Source: Cryptomeria japonica
Lineage: Eukaryota; Streptophyta; Pinopsida; Cupressales; Cupressaceae
Direction: 5' to 3'
Assembly (NCBI RefSeq): GCF_030272615.1
Contig: NC_081406.1
Location: 235,891,922 to 235,955,921, forward strand
Length of the DNA stretch: 64,000 bases
This document shows, piece by piece, positions 36,343 to 47,485 of the stretch. The notes beneath the pieces are model-generated. The model was given only the letters and a program-made list of their open reading frames with translations. It had not been told where the DNA came from and did no database searches. Both the position numbers and the translations under genes were made by a program. Each line of letters begins with the position of its first letter. Position 1 is the stretch's first letter.

Positions 36343-37080
36343 TGAAACAATCACCGACAAGGAGGGACCTCAAGGAGATCAGTCCAAATGAGTCATCAAG
36401 AGAAAACATAATGGAAACACATAGATATGATGCAGGCAATGCAGAATAGATAGTTTTATTGTATGAAAGTTAATTACATCCAACTGGTAACAATCAAGTT
36501 ATAACATACCGACACACAAGCCTGGTAGAATAGGTCACACCGGGACCTTGAATTGAAAAGGATCTATCTTCTAGGCACAATCTATCTATTTGATACTTCT
36601 TGATTTTCTAATTGATTGCATTCTAAATAATGTTTACAAATATATATTAAACCAAAGGATATAGTTGGCCCAAAAAGGATCAAAACCCAAAGAACAAGAC
36701 CTAACGTGTAAAATGAATAAGGTCGGTCTCTGCCAAGAGATTCCTCCAGAAAATCCCAAAGGATGAAATGTAGAATGTCAACCACATGCCAAGAAACATC
36801 GAGATCAACACCCATGGCTCTGCAAGCTTTAGAATGGGTTCCAGTAGATCACTAGAATAGGTCTGAGGCAACCGGTAACAAAGGAACAACCGGTAACAAG
36901 AAACTGTCAAGGGAACTAGTAGCGATATCTTGCTGGAAATTGATCCAAATGAAATGTGGTTTGAAAGAAAGAAGGATGATCAAGTCTTCAAGTAGAATCC
37001 AATTCCACAGGAATCGGTGAGCCAAACTGGGACACATAGGAAGTTTACAACAATCCCCAGTTCACAACAATCTTGCATCA
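36343..37080 (-). repeat. 5' LTR of the truncated gypsy element
   Basis: Starts TGAAACAATC. The end at GCATCA (37080) is chosen because TG...CA is expected and the next recognisable sequence, the tandem array, begins at about 37091; without a second LTR the end is uncertain by some bases. Confidence 0.7.
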
Positions 37081-37090
37081 ACTAAAAACA

Positions 37091-40000
37091 GTATTCAGTA
37101 AGTTGGTTTTGGTCTCGTGATCGGATGCTATCATGTTTGCTTGGAAGCTTGGCTTATGGTTCTGGTGAGGGTTTCACCAGCAGAGCTTTTGATGAAGATA
37201 TTTGGTGATATGCATAATTGGTCTTGGTACAGCTTTTGGTGCAGTTTCAGGATGCTGATGGTGATCATGTTTGAGATTTGGTGGATGGAGATCATTTCTT
37301 TAGCATGTGGACCTATAATGGGTCCTGGTTGATCTAGGTTATGGACCAACTTAATGGAACGTGTGGATTGGACCTCTCAATGTGTCTTTGGGATGTCTTA
37401 TGTGTTGGGTGGCCGACATGTTTTGTAATTATGTATTTGGTTTATTGTGTGGTGGCCAACCTAATTGTTTATGGTCGAGGGTTTTTATATATAAATGTAA
37501 GATCGCATTGTAGATCATCAAAGGTATAAGGCCAGGGAATGGATATGGATATGTAATGTGTGAATAATGTAATATCATTCAGGTAGAGGATTTGCTTGAT
37601 CATTGGAGATTGAATTGGGTTTATGTAAGAGGATTTAGTCCTTTGGTATTGAGCTTAACTAGAATTGTACTCAGGCATAGGAGATGCTATATTTGCACTT
37701 CAAACACTTCTTCCAGATAGTAGTTTGGATTTCTATGTAGTCAGTGAGACTCCTTTTATGATGAGTAGTGCGCTCTAGGTTGTTGGCTTTTCTGCAAGTG
37801 CACACCCCTCAATTGTAATTCACATACTTACTATAGAAGTATTATCTGATTGTGGGTAGGCTTCCCACCGTGGTTTTTCCCTTTACTAGGTTTTCTACGT
37901 CAAAATTGTTGGTCATTTGGAGGAATTGATTATGTGTTGCATTGATGTTTTGTCATTAATGTCAACACTATTTGTTTGGATGCTTTACCGACACCCTTCT
38001 GGTCCTAGTAGGTTGAGTAGTTTCTAGTTGGTTTGGATCCGACATGATCTGGTAGGCTCTGGTATAGTTCGGTTATGGAATTGGCTTATTCATGATACTC
38101 ATGTTCATATTCAGTAAGTTGGTTTTGGTCTCGTGATCGGATGCTATCATGTTTGCTTGGAAGCTTGGCTTATGGTTCTGATGAAGGTTTCACTAGCAGA
38201 GCTTTTGATGAAGATATTTGGTGATATGCATAATTGGTCTTGGTACAGCTTTTGGTGGAGTTTCAGGATGCTAATGGTGATCATGTTTGAGATTTGGTGG
38301 ATGGAGATCATTTCTTTAGCATGTGGACCTATAATGGGTCCTGGTTGATCTAGGTTATGGACCAACCTAATGGAACGTGTGGATTGGACCTCTCAATGTG
38401 TCTTTGGGATGTCTTATGTGTTGGGTGGCCGACATGTTTTGTAATTATGTATTTGGTTTATTGTGTGGTGGCCAACCTAATTGTTTATGGTCGAGGGTTT
38501 TTATATATAAATGTAAGATCTCATTGTAGATCATCAAAGGTATAAGGCCAGGGAGTGGATATGGATATGTAATGTGTGAATAATGTAATATCATTCAGGT
38601 AGAGGATTTGGTTGATCATTGGAGATTGAATTGGGTTTATGTAAGAGGATTTAGTCCTTTGGTATTGAGCTTAACTAGAATTGTACTCAGGCATAGGAGA
38701 TGCTATATTTACAGTTCAAACACTTCTTCCAGATAGTAGTTTGGATTTCTATGTAGTCAGTGAGACTCCTTTTGTGATGAGTAGTGCGCTCTAGGTTGTT
38801 GTCTTTTCTGCAAGTGCACACCCCTCAATTGTAATTCACATACTTACTTTAGAAGTATTATCTGATTGTGGGTAGGCTTCCCACCGTGGTTTTTCCCTTT
38901 ACTAGGTTTTCTACATCAAAATTGTTGGTCATTTGGAGGAATTGATTATGTGTTGCATTGATGTTTTGTCATTAATGTCAACACTATTTGTTTGGATGCT
39001 TTACCGACACCCTTCTGGTCCCAGTAGGTTGAGTAGTTTCTAGTTGGTTTGGATCCGACATGATCTGGTAGGCTCTGGTATAGTTTGGTTATGGAATTGG
39101 CTTATTCATGATACTCATGTTCATATTCAGTAAGTTGGTTTTGGTCTCGTGATCAGATGCTATCATGTTTGCTTGGAAGCTTGGCTTATGGTTCTGGTGA
39201 GGGTTTCACCAGCAGAGCTTTTGATGAAGATATTTGGTGATATGCATAATTGGTCTTGGTATAGCTTTTGGTGCAGTTTCAGGATGCTGATGGTGATCAT
39301 GTTTGAGATTTGGTGGATGGAGATCATTTCTTTAGCATGTGGACCTATAATGGGTCCTGGTTGATCTAGGTTATGGACCAACCTAATGGAACGTGTGGAT
39401 TGGACCTCTCAATGTGTCTTTGGGATGTCTTATGTGTTGGGTGGCCGACATGTTTTGTAATTATGTATTTGGTTTATTGTGTGGTGGCCAACCTAATTGT
39501 TTATGGTCGAGGGTTTTTATATATAAATGTAAGATCTCATTGTAGATCATCATAGGTATAAGGCCAGGGAATGGATATGGATATGTAATGTGTGAATAAT
39601 GTAATATCATTCAGGTAGAGGATTTGGTTGATCATTGGAGATTGAATTGGGTTTATGTAAGAGGATTTAGTCCTTTGGTATTGAGCTTAACTAGAATTGT
39701 ACTCAGGCATAGGAGATGCTATATTTACAGTTCAAACACTTCTTCCAGATAGTAGTTTGGATTTCTATGTAGTCAGTGAGACTCCTTTTGTGATGAGTAG
39801 TGCGCTCTAGGTTGTTGGCTTTTCTGCAAGTGCACACCCCTCAATTGTAATTCACATACTTACTGTAGAAGTATTATCTGATTGTGGGTAGGCTTCACAC
39901 CGTGGTTTTTCCCTTTACTAGGTTTTCTACGTCAAAATTGTTGGTCATTTGGAGGAATTGATTATGTGTTGCATTGATGTTTTGTCATTAATGTCAACAC

Positions 40001-42183
40001 TATTTGTTTGGATGCTTTACCGACACCCTTCTGGTCCCAGTAGGCTGAGTAGTTTCTAGTTGGTTTGGATCCGACATGATCTGGTAGGCTCTGGTATAGT
40101 TTGGTTATGGAATTGGCTTATTCATGATACTCATGTTCATATTCAGTAAGTTGGTTTTGGTCTCGTGATCGGATGCTATCATGTTTGCTTGGAAGCTTGG
40201 CTTATGGTTCTGGTGAGGGTTTCACCAGCAGAGCTTTTGATGAGGATATTTGGTGATATGCATAATTGGTCTTGGTACAGCTTTTGGTGCAGTTTCAGGA
40301 TGCTGATGGTGATCATGTTTGAGATTTGGTGGATGGAGATCATTTCTTTAGCATGTGGACCTATAATGGGTCCTGGTTGATCTAGGTTATGGACCAACTT
40401 AATGGAACGTGTGGATTCGACCTCTCAATGTGTCTTTGGGATGTCTTATGTGTTGGGTGGCCGACATGTTTTGTAATTATGTATTTGGTTTATTGTGTGG
40501 TGGCCAACCTAATTGTTTATGGTCGAGGGTTTTTATATATAAATGTAAGATCTGATTGTGGATCATCATAGGTATAAGGCCAGGGAATGGATATGGATAT
40601 GTAATGTGTGAATAATGTAATATCATTCAGGTAGAGGATTTGGTTGATCATTGGAGATTGAATTGGGTTTATGTAAGAGGATTTAGTCCTTTGGTATTGA
40701 GCTTAAGTAGAATTGTACTCAGGCATAGGAGATTCTATATTTGCAGTTCAAACACTTCTTCCAGATAGTAGTTTGGATTTCTATGTAGTCAGTGAGACTC
40801 CTTTTGTGATGAGTAGTGCGCTCTAGGTTGTTGGCTTTTCTGCAAGTGCACACCCCTCAATTGTAATTCACATACTTACTGTAGAAGTATTATCTGATTG
40901 TGGGTAGGCTTCCCACCATGGTTTTTCCCTTTACTAGGTTTTCTACGTCAAAATTGTTGGTCATTTGGAGGAATTGATTATGTGTTGCATTGATGTTTTG
41001 TCATTAATGTCAACACTATTTGTTTGGATGCTTTACCGACACCTTTCTGGTCCCAGTAGGTTGAGTAGTTTCTAGTTGGTTTGGATCCGACATGATCTGG
41101 TAGGCTTTGGTATAGTTTGGTTATGTAATTGGCTTACTCATGATACTCATGTTCATATTCAGTAAGTTGGTTTTGGTGTTGTGATCGGATGCTATCATGT
41201 TTGCTTGGAAGCTTGGCTTATGGTTCTGGTGAGGGTTTCACCAGCAGAGCTTTTGATGAAGATATTTGGTGATATACATAATTGGTCTTGGTATAGCTTT
41301 TGGTGCAGTTTCAGGATGCTGATGGTGATCATGTTTGAGATTTGGTGGATGGAGATCATTTCTTTAGCATGTGGACCTATAATGGGTCCTGGTTGATCTA
41401 GGTTATGGACCAACTTAATGGAACGTGTGGATTGGACCTCTCAATGTGTCTTTGGGATGTCTTATGTGTTGGGTGGCCGACATGTTTTGTAATTATGTAT
41501 TTGGTTTATTGTGTGGTGGCCAACCTAATTGTTTATGGTCGAGGGTTTTTATATATAAATGTAAGATCTCATTGTAGATCATCATAGGTATAAGGCCAGG
41601 GAATGGATATGGATATGTAATGTGTGAATAATGTAATATCATTCAGGTAGAAGATTTGGTTGATCATTGGAGATTGAATTGGGTTTATGTAAGAGGATTT
41701 AGTCCTTTGGTATTGAGCTTAACTAGAATTGTACTCAGGCATAGGAGATGCTATATTTGCACTTCAAACACTTCTTCCAGATAGTAGTTTGGATTTCTAT
41801 GTAGTCAGTGAGACCTCTTTTGTGATGAGTAGTGCGCTCTAGATTGTTGGTTTTTCTATAAGTGCATACCCCTCAATTGTAATTCACATACTTACTGTAG
41901 AAGTATTATCTGATTGTGGGTAGGCTTCCCACTATGGTTTTTCCCTTTACCAGGTTTTCCACATATAAGTCTTGGTGTCATGTGGATGGGATTTATTCTG
42001 TGATTATTGTTTATGTTTAGTTGGTTTAACTGCTATTCCAGTATTTGGTTTAAGCATTCTGGTATTAATGTTTTGGGTTCTTGTATTAAATTTTTAATTG
42101 CTAAATGTTCTTGTAATCTGTGACAATTGATTCACCCCCGACCCCCCTCTTAGTTGTCTTTCGGTTTTTTAAACTATCTAACA
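37091..42183 (+). repeat. Tandem array of a 1,016-bp LTR-derived unit, about 4.8 copies
   Basis: Anchor words recur exactly every 1,016 bases (for example TCGTGATCGGATG near 37117, 38133, 39149 (one base different), 40165 and 41181). Copies differ by about 1-2 percent by eye. Each unit contains an LTR start TGTTGGTCATTTGG (37907, 38923, 39939, 40955), a TATA-like TTATATATAAATG and the block GTGGTTTTTCCCTTTACTAGG, and breaks off at CTACGTCAAAA to restart a new LTR. Only the last copy runs through to a proper LTR end and primer site. The open frames inside each unit repeat because the DNA repeats; they are not genes. Confidence 0.93.
40955..42183 (+). repeat. Terminal full-length 5' LTR of the array
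   Basis: 1,229 bases from TGTTGGTCATTT to CTAACA, the only complete LTR in the array. Its final 220 bases, absent from the other units, include GATTCACCCCCGACCCCCCTC, the G-run motif in reverse. Confidence 0.88.
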
Positions 42184-42185
42184 AT

Positions 42186-42197
42186 TGGTATTAGAGA
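42186..42197 (+). promoter_or_regulatory. Primer-binding site of the array element
   Basis: TGGTATTAGAGA, a slightly changed initiator Met-tRNA site, two bases after the LTR end. Confidence 0.85.
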
Positions 42198-42241
42198 GTT
42201 GGTCTTCTCTGCAGAAAGATTAAGCACTTGAGGAAGATCCT

Positions 42242-42345
42242 ATGGCGATTCACAGTTCAAGTTCATCCAGTTCATCTGGAGCTATCTTTCAGAGGGATAT
42301 CCTCTCATGCCCAAACTTTTGGGCACAAATGGAATAATTTTTTTT
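42242..42345 (+). pseudogene. Start of copia-type gag, cut after about 35 codons
   Basis: ATG 42242 starts MAIHSSSSSSSSGAIFQ. After a frame change comes MPKLLGTNGII, which matches the LDGTNYIIW block at the start of plant copia Gag, seen again near 58710. The sequence then passes into a T-run and unrelated AT-rich DNA, so the rest of this element is absent here. Confidence 0.7.
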
Positions 42346-45300
42346 TTAAATAACATCCTAATAAAACTAAATTTGCTAAATGAACAACAATAACAAGTTT
42401 TGTCTTAACTATGTTTTGAGTAAATCTAACAGCCAAATCAAGTAAGCAAAAATAATCTAAATTAATTGTGGAATATTAACTCTCCAAAAGAATTATTATT
42501 GTCTCATCAATTCTGATAAATAAATTCATTTAAACAAAAAAAATTTGAAATAATTGACAAGAGATATTATTATTCTCCAATAACATTTTAATTGCTTTAG
42601 GAACTAAATTAATTAGTCCTAGCACTTAGATTATTAAAACCTATTATTCCATTTTAACAAAAAATATAATGTTCTTAAACAAATTCGTCCTAAGGGCCAA
42701 TTAAATCCATAATGTAAATTGCCCTATAAAAATTTAGTCTGGAATAGCCTAAATTTAAGTGGACTAAAATAATCCCCTATGGCCAAATAACTTACAAAAA
42801 TCGTTATAAATTTCTAAAAGATTAAACATCCAAATGAAATAAAATTTAAACATCATATTCAATATTTATATACCTATATGTGTTTATAAAACATATATAA
42901 AATATGAAGGTATAAACAAAATAATTAATCTAAAGTTAGATTTATACATTCCTATGTACACCTATATATATATATATGTGTGTGTGTATAAAGATATAGG
43001 ATCCCTTAAAACAAAGGAAACTAGCAAATAACACTTAACTAAAATATTTAAAGGTTATGTTATGTTATGTTTAAATTTTCTAAGCATAACATTATTTAAA
43101 GGTTTCCCCATCTAACCTAATTTTAAAATAAGCAACTTCATTTTCTTATTACACTATTTATGCTTCTACCCTAAATAGAAATTATAAAATAGTCCCTACC
43201 CTCTAACCTAATTTCCTCCTACCTTATTATCTTGCCCTAACCCAAATTTTGGGCTAGGGCTTGACTGTGTTATTCATCTTTTATTTTGTTTGCAGGGCTG
43301 ATGATGGGGAGTGGGCAGAGGCAGTATGAGGGTGACCGCGGGGGTTTCGAGCAGGGTGCAGCGGTGAAGGATTCCACGGGGGCTCCCTGCAGGGACGGCC
43401 ATAGTCGTGCCTGTGGGTCATGGCCCACAGAGGTGGCCTTGGCCACCACTGTGGGTCACGACCCACAACATGACTATCGCCGCCACTGTGGGGCGCCGCC
43501 CACAGGGGCATGGCCGAAGCTATCCCTGCTATGGGTTGCGGCTGCTGTTGGGGGTCACCGCCCATAGCACGGGCCGGCCCGCCCTGTGGATAAATCCACA
43601 GCGGCCGAGGGCCCATCAAAAGCTTTTTTTTTTGGTTTTATTTAATTGTTTTTTTTGTATATTTAAAATGCAAAGAATATATATATATATATATATATAT
43701 ATCCCTGCAGTTATATATTTCCAAAAAGAATACCAGGCTGATAATATAATGGAATAAAATATGTGGTCTCATATGTATATATACACACTTAAGAAATCTA
43801 TTATTATTTTTCTTTACTTTTTAAATCATGCAGAAATTAATAAAATATTGACAATATGATAATAGATGCAGTGTTCATTTTCTTAGGTAATATTTATATT
43901 AATATGTATGCTTTAAAATTTTGTCCTTATTTTCATTTTTAATACAAATCATATGAATAACTATTTCCTTTGCACATTAACCCTAGCATAGTGGAGAATA
44001 CATTATTTTTCATTGTTTAAGACAATCTGTATATTTTTTTTTAAAAACACATAACAACAAGCTTTCTAAACTCACAGATTTAAATAATGTATTTCTTTTT
44101 CTTTTGACAAATCTAGTTGCTAACTTTAGAGATAGACTATTAATTCTAGATTTATTTTCTATAATAAATAAAAGGGAAAATGATAGAGTATAATAAATTT
44201 TAACAACAACTACATTAACCTAGAATTCTTTTAATTTAACCTTAGAGATAGACATGTTAAATCTATTTAACCATAATTTGTATTTGGGAATAAATAAATA
44301 GGACTAAATGCTTACTATTCTCTTACTAACATGCTAGCTTACTACTTCACTCATTTCCATTATTTCAATATGCATAAGGAGATAAAATGAACTTTTATTT
44401 TCAAAATAAAATGTATACAACAAATATTATTTCAAGAACAATACAAAACTTAAACCCAAGATAAATATTTCATTTTGCAATGATAACTTAACAAAATAAT
44501 GCTTTTCTTTAAAGAATATTTAGGATACAATATTGTCAACATTACAAATGGGTGAGGTACCCAACTAGTCTCTCATTCCTATTAAATGAAGACTCTAAAT
44601 AAAATAAATACATTTATTTTTTAAAATAAATACAACATGTAACTTTTCATTTACATTTCTGCAACTAAAAATATAGTATCCAATTCCCTAATCTTTTTCT
44701 GCAAACTCAAGTAAAACCAACAACTCCTAGTTGTCTCTTTCTTTTCTTTTCCAAGCAACCTACATACAATCATAAGGATATGACCATAGAGAGCTCACCT
44801 CCCAGCCTAGGCTTACTAGAAGCCACCCTCGAGCTTGGAGAACCAAGCCCTAGACAAGTTACACTCAAGCAAACACAAGAAGCAAGGGAAAACACTCAAC
44901 AAACACTTTCCCAACCAAGGCTAAAATTCACCACAAATTGTGGTGCTTTCACAAGGGTTGAAGTGGACCAAATACCTTGAGGAGACTGCAAGAATGGTAG
45001 ATCACAAGCTATCTCATGTGAACCAAAAATACAACATAAGTCCATTAACCCCACATCCTTATGCCCCCCAAGGCTACATGCCTTACTTTCTCCCCTTATG
45101 ACCCCTGAATGCATGAACAAGGCTATGCAGCAAGGGTCACATAAACAACCCTTGAGATCACTCTCATAATGAGAGCCTCTCACTCTAAGGCTGTCAAACT
45201 CCTTCCACCCCAAGACCATTCTACTCTCCCAAGAGTATAAGGTCTTGGATACTCTCAAATCACAAGAAGAATGCATAAAGGAAATAAAAAGAAGATCACA

Positions 45301-46706
45301 TAATCTTTTCATAAAAGGAATTCAAGAAAACAACATTCACATAAAAGCAATCTTTTAAACATGAATATGCAACATGAAGGGAAGAACATGAACCAACCTT
45401 CAATCTACCCAAAGGTTTGCTAGAACTAGTTTGAGGAAGAGCAGCCCAATTCCACAATACTTTCCTCCAACACTTAGCCAAAATTCAATCCTAAAACTAT
45501 TCTTTTTTCAAAAATTCAAGATCTCCAAAGATGGAGAGTGGGTGATTACTCACTAAGTCCCTAATCCTTGCCTAAGAAGGCCTCTCTCACTCTTCCCAAC
45601 CTCTTGGATAGAGTGAGAGTTCCCTATTGGTTGGTCTTCCCAACCTCTTACGGGTTACTAAAACTGGAAAGAGAAAAGGTAAGAGAAGGTGGGGAAGAGA
45701 TACTGACATCAAAAAGGAAGGTTATCTAACATAGGTGGAACCTTCTAAGTTGAATTTTAGCTCATCTTGGGAAAACCACTTTTTAGGGTGACTAAACAGT
45801 CACATGGGAGTAGTCACATGTTTAAAAATACCCCTAACCCATAGGTATACCTTATGGACCTTAGGAAAAACCCTTAAACTACCCCTAGGAGTCCATTTGA
45901 CCCCTTAGAAACCCATCTAAAGTTAACCTACGGGTCAAACCCGAGTTGACCACTCCAAAGACTCTCTACCCAAGGAAAATTTGGGACCACACTCAAATAT
46001 TTAAAAAGGGCTTTGGTTAAAACAACTCCCTCCAAGAGACAAGTCAAAATCAATGATACTAATCATCACATGTGTCAAGTGACACAATAAAATACATTAC
46101 AAAATTACACATGGAAATTGTCTCTTGTTGGATTTAAACAAATCAATAAATTACACTTTAACACACATGCAACATATACTTTCACGAATAAAATACGATA
46201 CATACGGGGTGATGTCTCTCCAAATAGACAACCCCTAGTTTTACGAATGTACATAGGTCTAAGTTTGGTTCTCCATAATATTTCCATGGTCACATGGATA
46301 ATTTTCCTGCGCATCTCAATTACACATTAGTAATTCCAAATAACCTCATATCATATTAAACACATGAATAAGAATACACATCAAAACTCTGCATACAATT
46401 GACATTAACAAATCAATATCTCATATATCCCAGTTAATCCACATAAGCAATTATCATAATCCTCATAATTTGATCCATTCATAAGATATGCATCCTATTC
46501 TATCATCATAATAAAGTCCTGCAAATCCAATAATGACATTCATCATCTCAAAGTTATCCTATTCTAGAATCATATAAAGTTTTATATCCATAATACATAG
46601 AAATGAAGCATCAATATTCATCAATCTTATCCAAATCATGGAATCATATAAGTTCTAAATCCATAATGCATAAAAATAAAGCATCCATAATAGTCTCAAC
46701 ATGAAA
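42346..46706. other. AT-rich spacer with microsatellites and a GC-rich island
   Basis: 4.4 kb without a supported gene. It holds (TA)n/(TG)n near 42965-42990, (AT)n at about 43678-43702, the GC island at 43281-43620 and a duplicated CTTCCCAACCTCTT near 45590-45650. It is probably old transposon DNA, but I could not pair any LTRs. Confidence 0.4.
43281..43620. repeat. GC-rich island of repeated short palindromes
   Basis: Hairpin units built on TGTGGG...CCCACA recur: CTGTGGGTCATGGCCCACAG (near 43410), TGTGGGTCACGACCCACA (near 43450), CTGTGGGGCGCCGCCCACAG (near 43487) and a weaker form near 43530-43570. Surrounding DNA is AT-rich. The open frames on both strands follow from the composition. Confidence 0.75.
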
Positions 46707-46710
46707 ATCA

Positions 46711-46740
46711 GGGTTAGTGCAGGATCAAGGGGGGCCAAAA
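46711..46740 (+). repeat. Left terminal inverted repeat
   Basis: Starts GGGTTAGTGCAGGATCA. Pairs with 58625-58654; the five mismatches are at positions 5, 6, 18, 21 and 23 of the repeat. Confidence 0.82.
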
Positions 46741-46853
46741 AGTGCTGATGTGAAAAAAATAGCCTTCCTCATTTGCCTAAAAACGCGAAAATCCGTGTTG
46801 ACCTTTTGCTTGGCCTGGGTGTCAGTACACCTTGGCCTGGTAATTACCTATGC

Positions 46854-47272
46854 AAATCGGATATCGGATAAAATCAGATATCCGATAAGATTGGATATCC
46901 GATTTTTATTTGTAATTTTAATTTAAAAAATATATTATATGTTACGTATTATATAATACGTATTATATTATATATAATATAATATAATATATTATATTAT
47001 ATTATATTATATTATATTATATTATATTATATTATATTATATTATATTATATTATATATAATACAATATGTATTATATAATATAATAATATATTATATAA
47101 TATATTATTATATTATATATGTTATTTAAAAATAATTTAAGTGTTGAAATCGGATATCCGATTTTGTGAGACTTTTATATTTAGACAGTGACAGTCCCGT
47201 GAGTCATTTTTAACTCATGGGTCGTGCGAATTTGTCAAAATCCAATATCCGCTCCATCTGATATCTGGTTTT
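46854..47272. repeat. Left subterminal palindromes and AT microsatellite
   Basis: Copies of a palindrome related to AAATCGGATATCCGATTT stand at 46854-46907 (three overlapping variants), 47147-47165 (perfect) and 47238-47272 (weak). Between them, 46930-47125 is an AT-only stretch that includes about a dozen ATATT repeats. Repeated subterminal motifs at transposon ends are commonly transposase-binding sites; that role is inferred. Confidence 0.75.
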
Positions 47273-47485
47273 TTGATAAAAAATTGCTAAAAAATAGATT
47301 TAGAGGTAAGAATTTTGTCGTTTTGAATCATTTTCATTCATTTTTTGTATTTTTTGTGAATGTTTATTTGATTTTTCATTGAAAATATGGTATTTTTTAA
47401 TGAAAACTAGGTTTTTTAAAATCAAATACCTAATTGTTTAAATTTGTTAACTAAATTTAATTGTTTACATTCAATTAGGTTACAA

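Larger units (their letters stand above)
33164..37080 (-). mobile_element. 3'-truncated Ty3/gypsy element
   Basis: Minus-strand LTR, primer site, gag, protease, RT and RNase H in order, then an abrupt end at 33164 after KVADALSR; integrase and the 3' LTR are missing. Most of the damage in what remains is point nonsense. Its LTR family also appears as the fragment at 5925-6160. The RT sequence is clearly different from that of the element at 6186-13836. Confidence 0.88.

Noticed and set aside
37117-41587. Repeated 60-72-residue frames (MIGCYHVCLEAW and MVHNLDQPGPI types)
   Set aside because: They recur only because the 1,016-bp LTR unit recurs; both strands are open in the same place and no family is recognised.
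3252-42197. Gene fragments of initiator Met-tRNA
   Set aside because: The 12-base matches are primer-binding sites next to LTRs, not tRNA genes.
43281-43757. Pro/His-rich frames in the GC island
   Set aside because: Explained by palindromic GC repeats; open on both strands.
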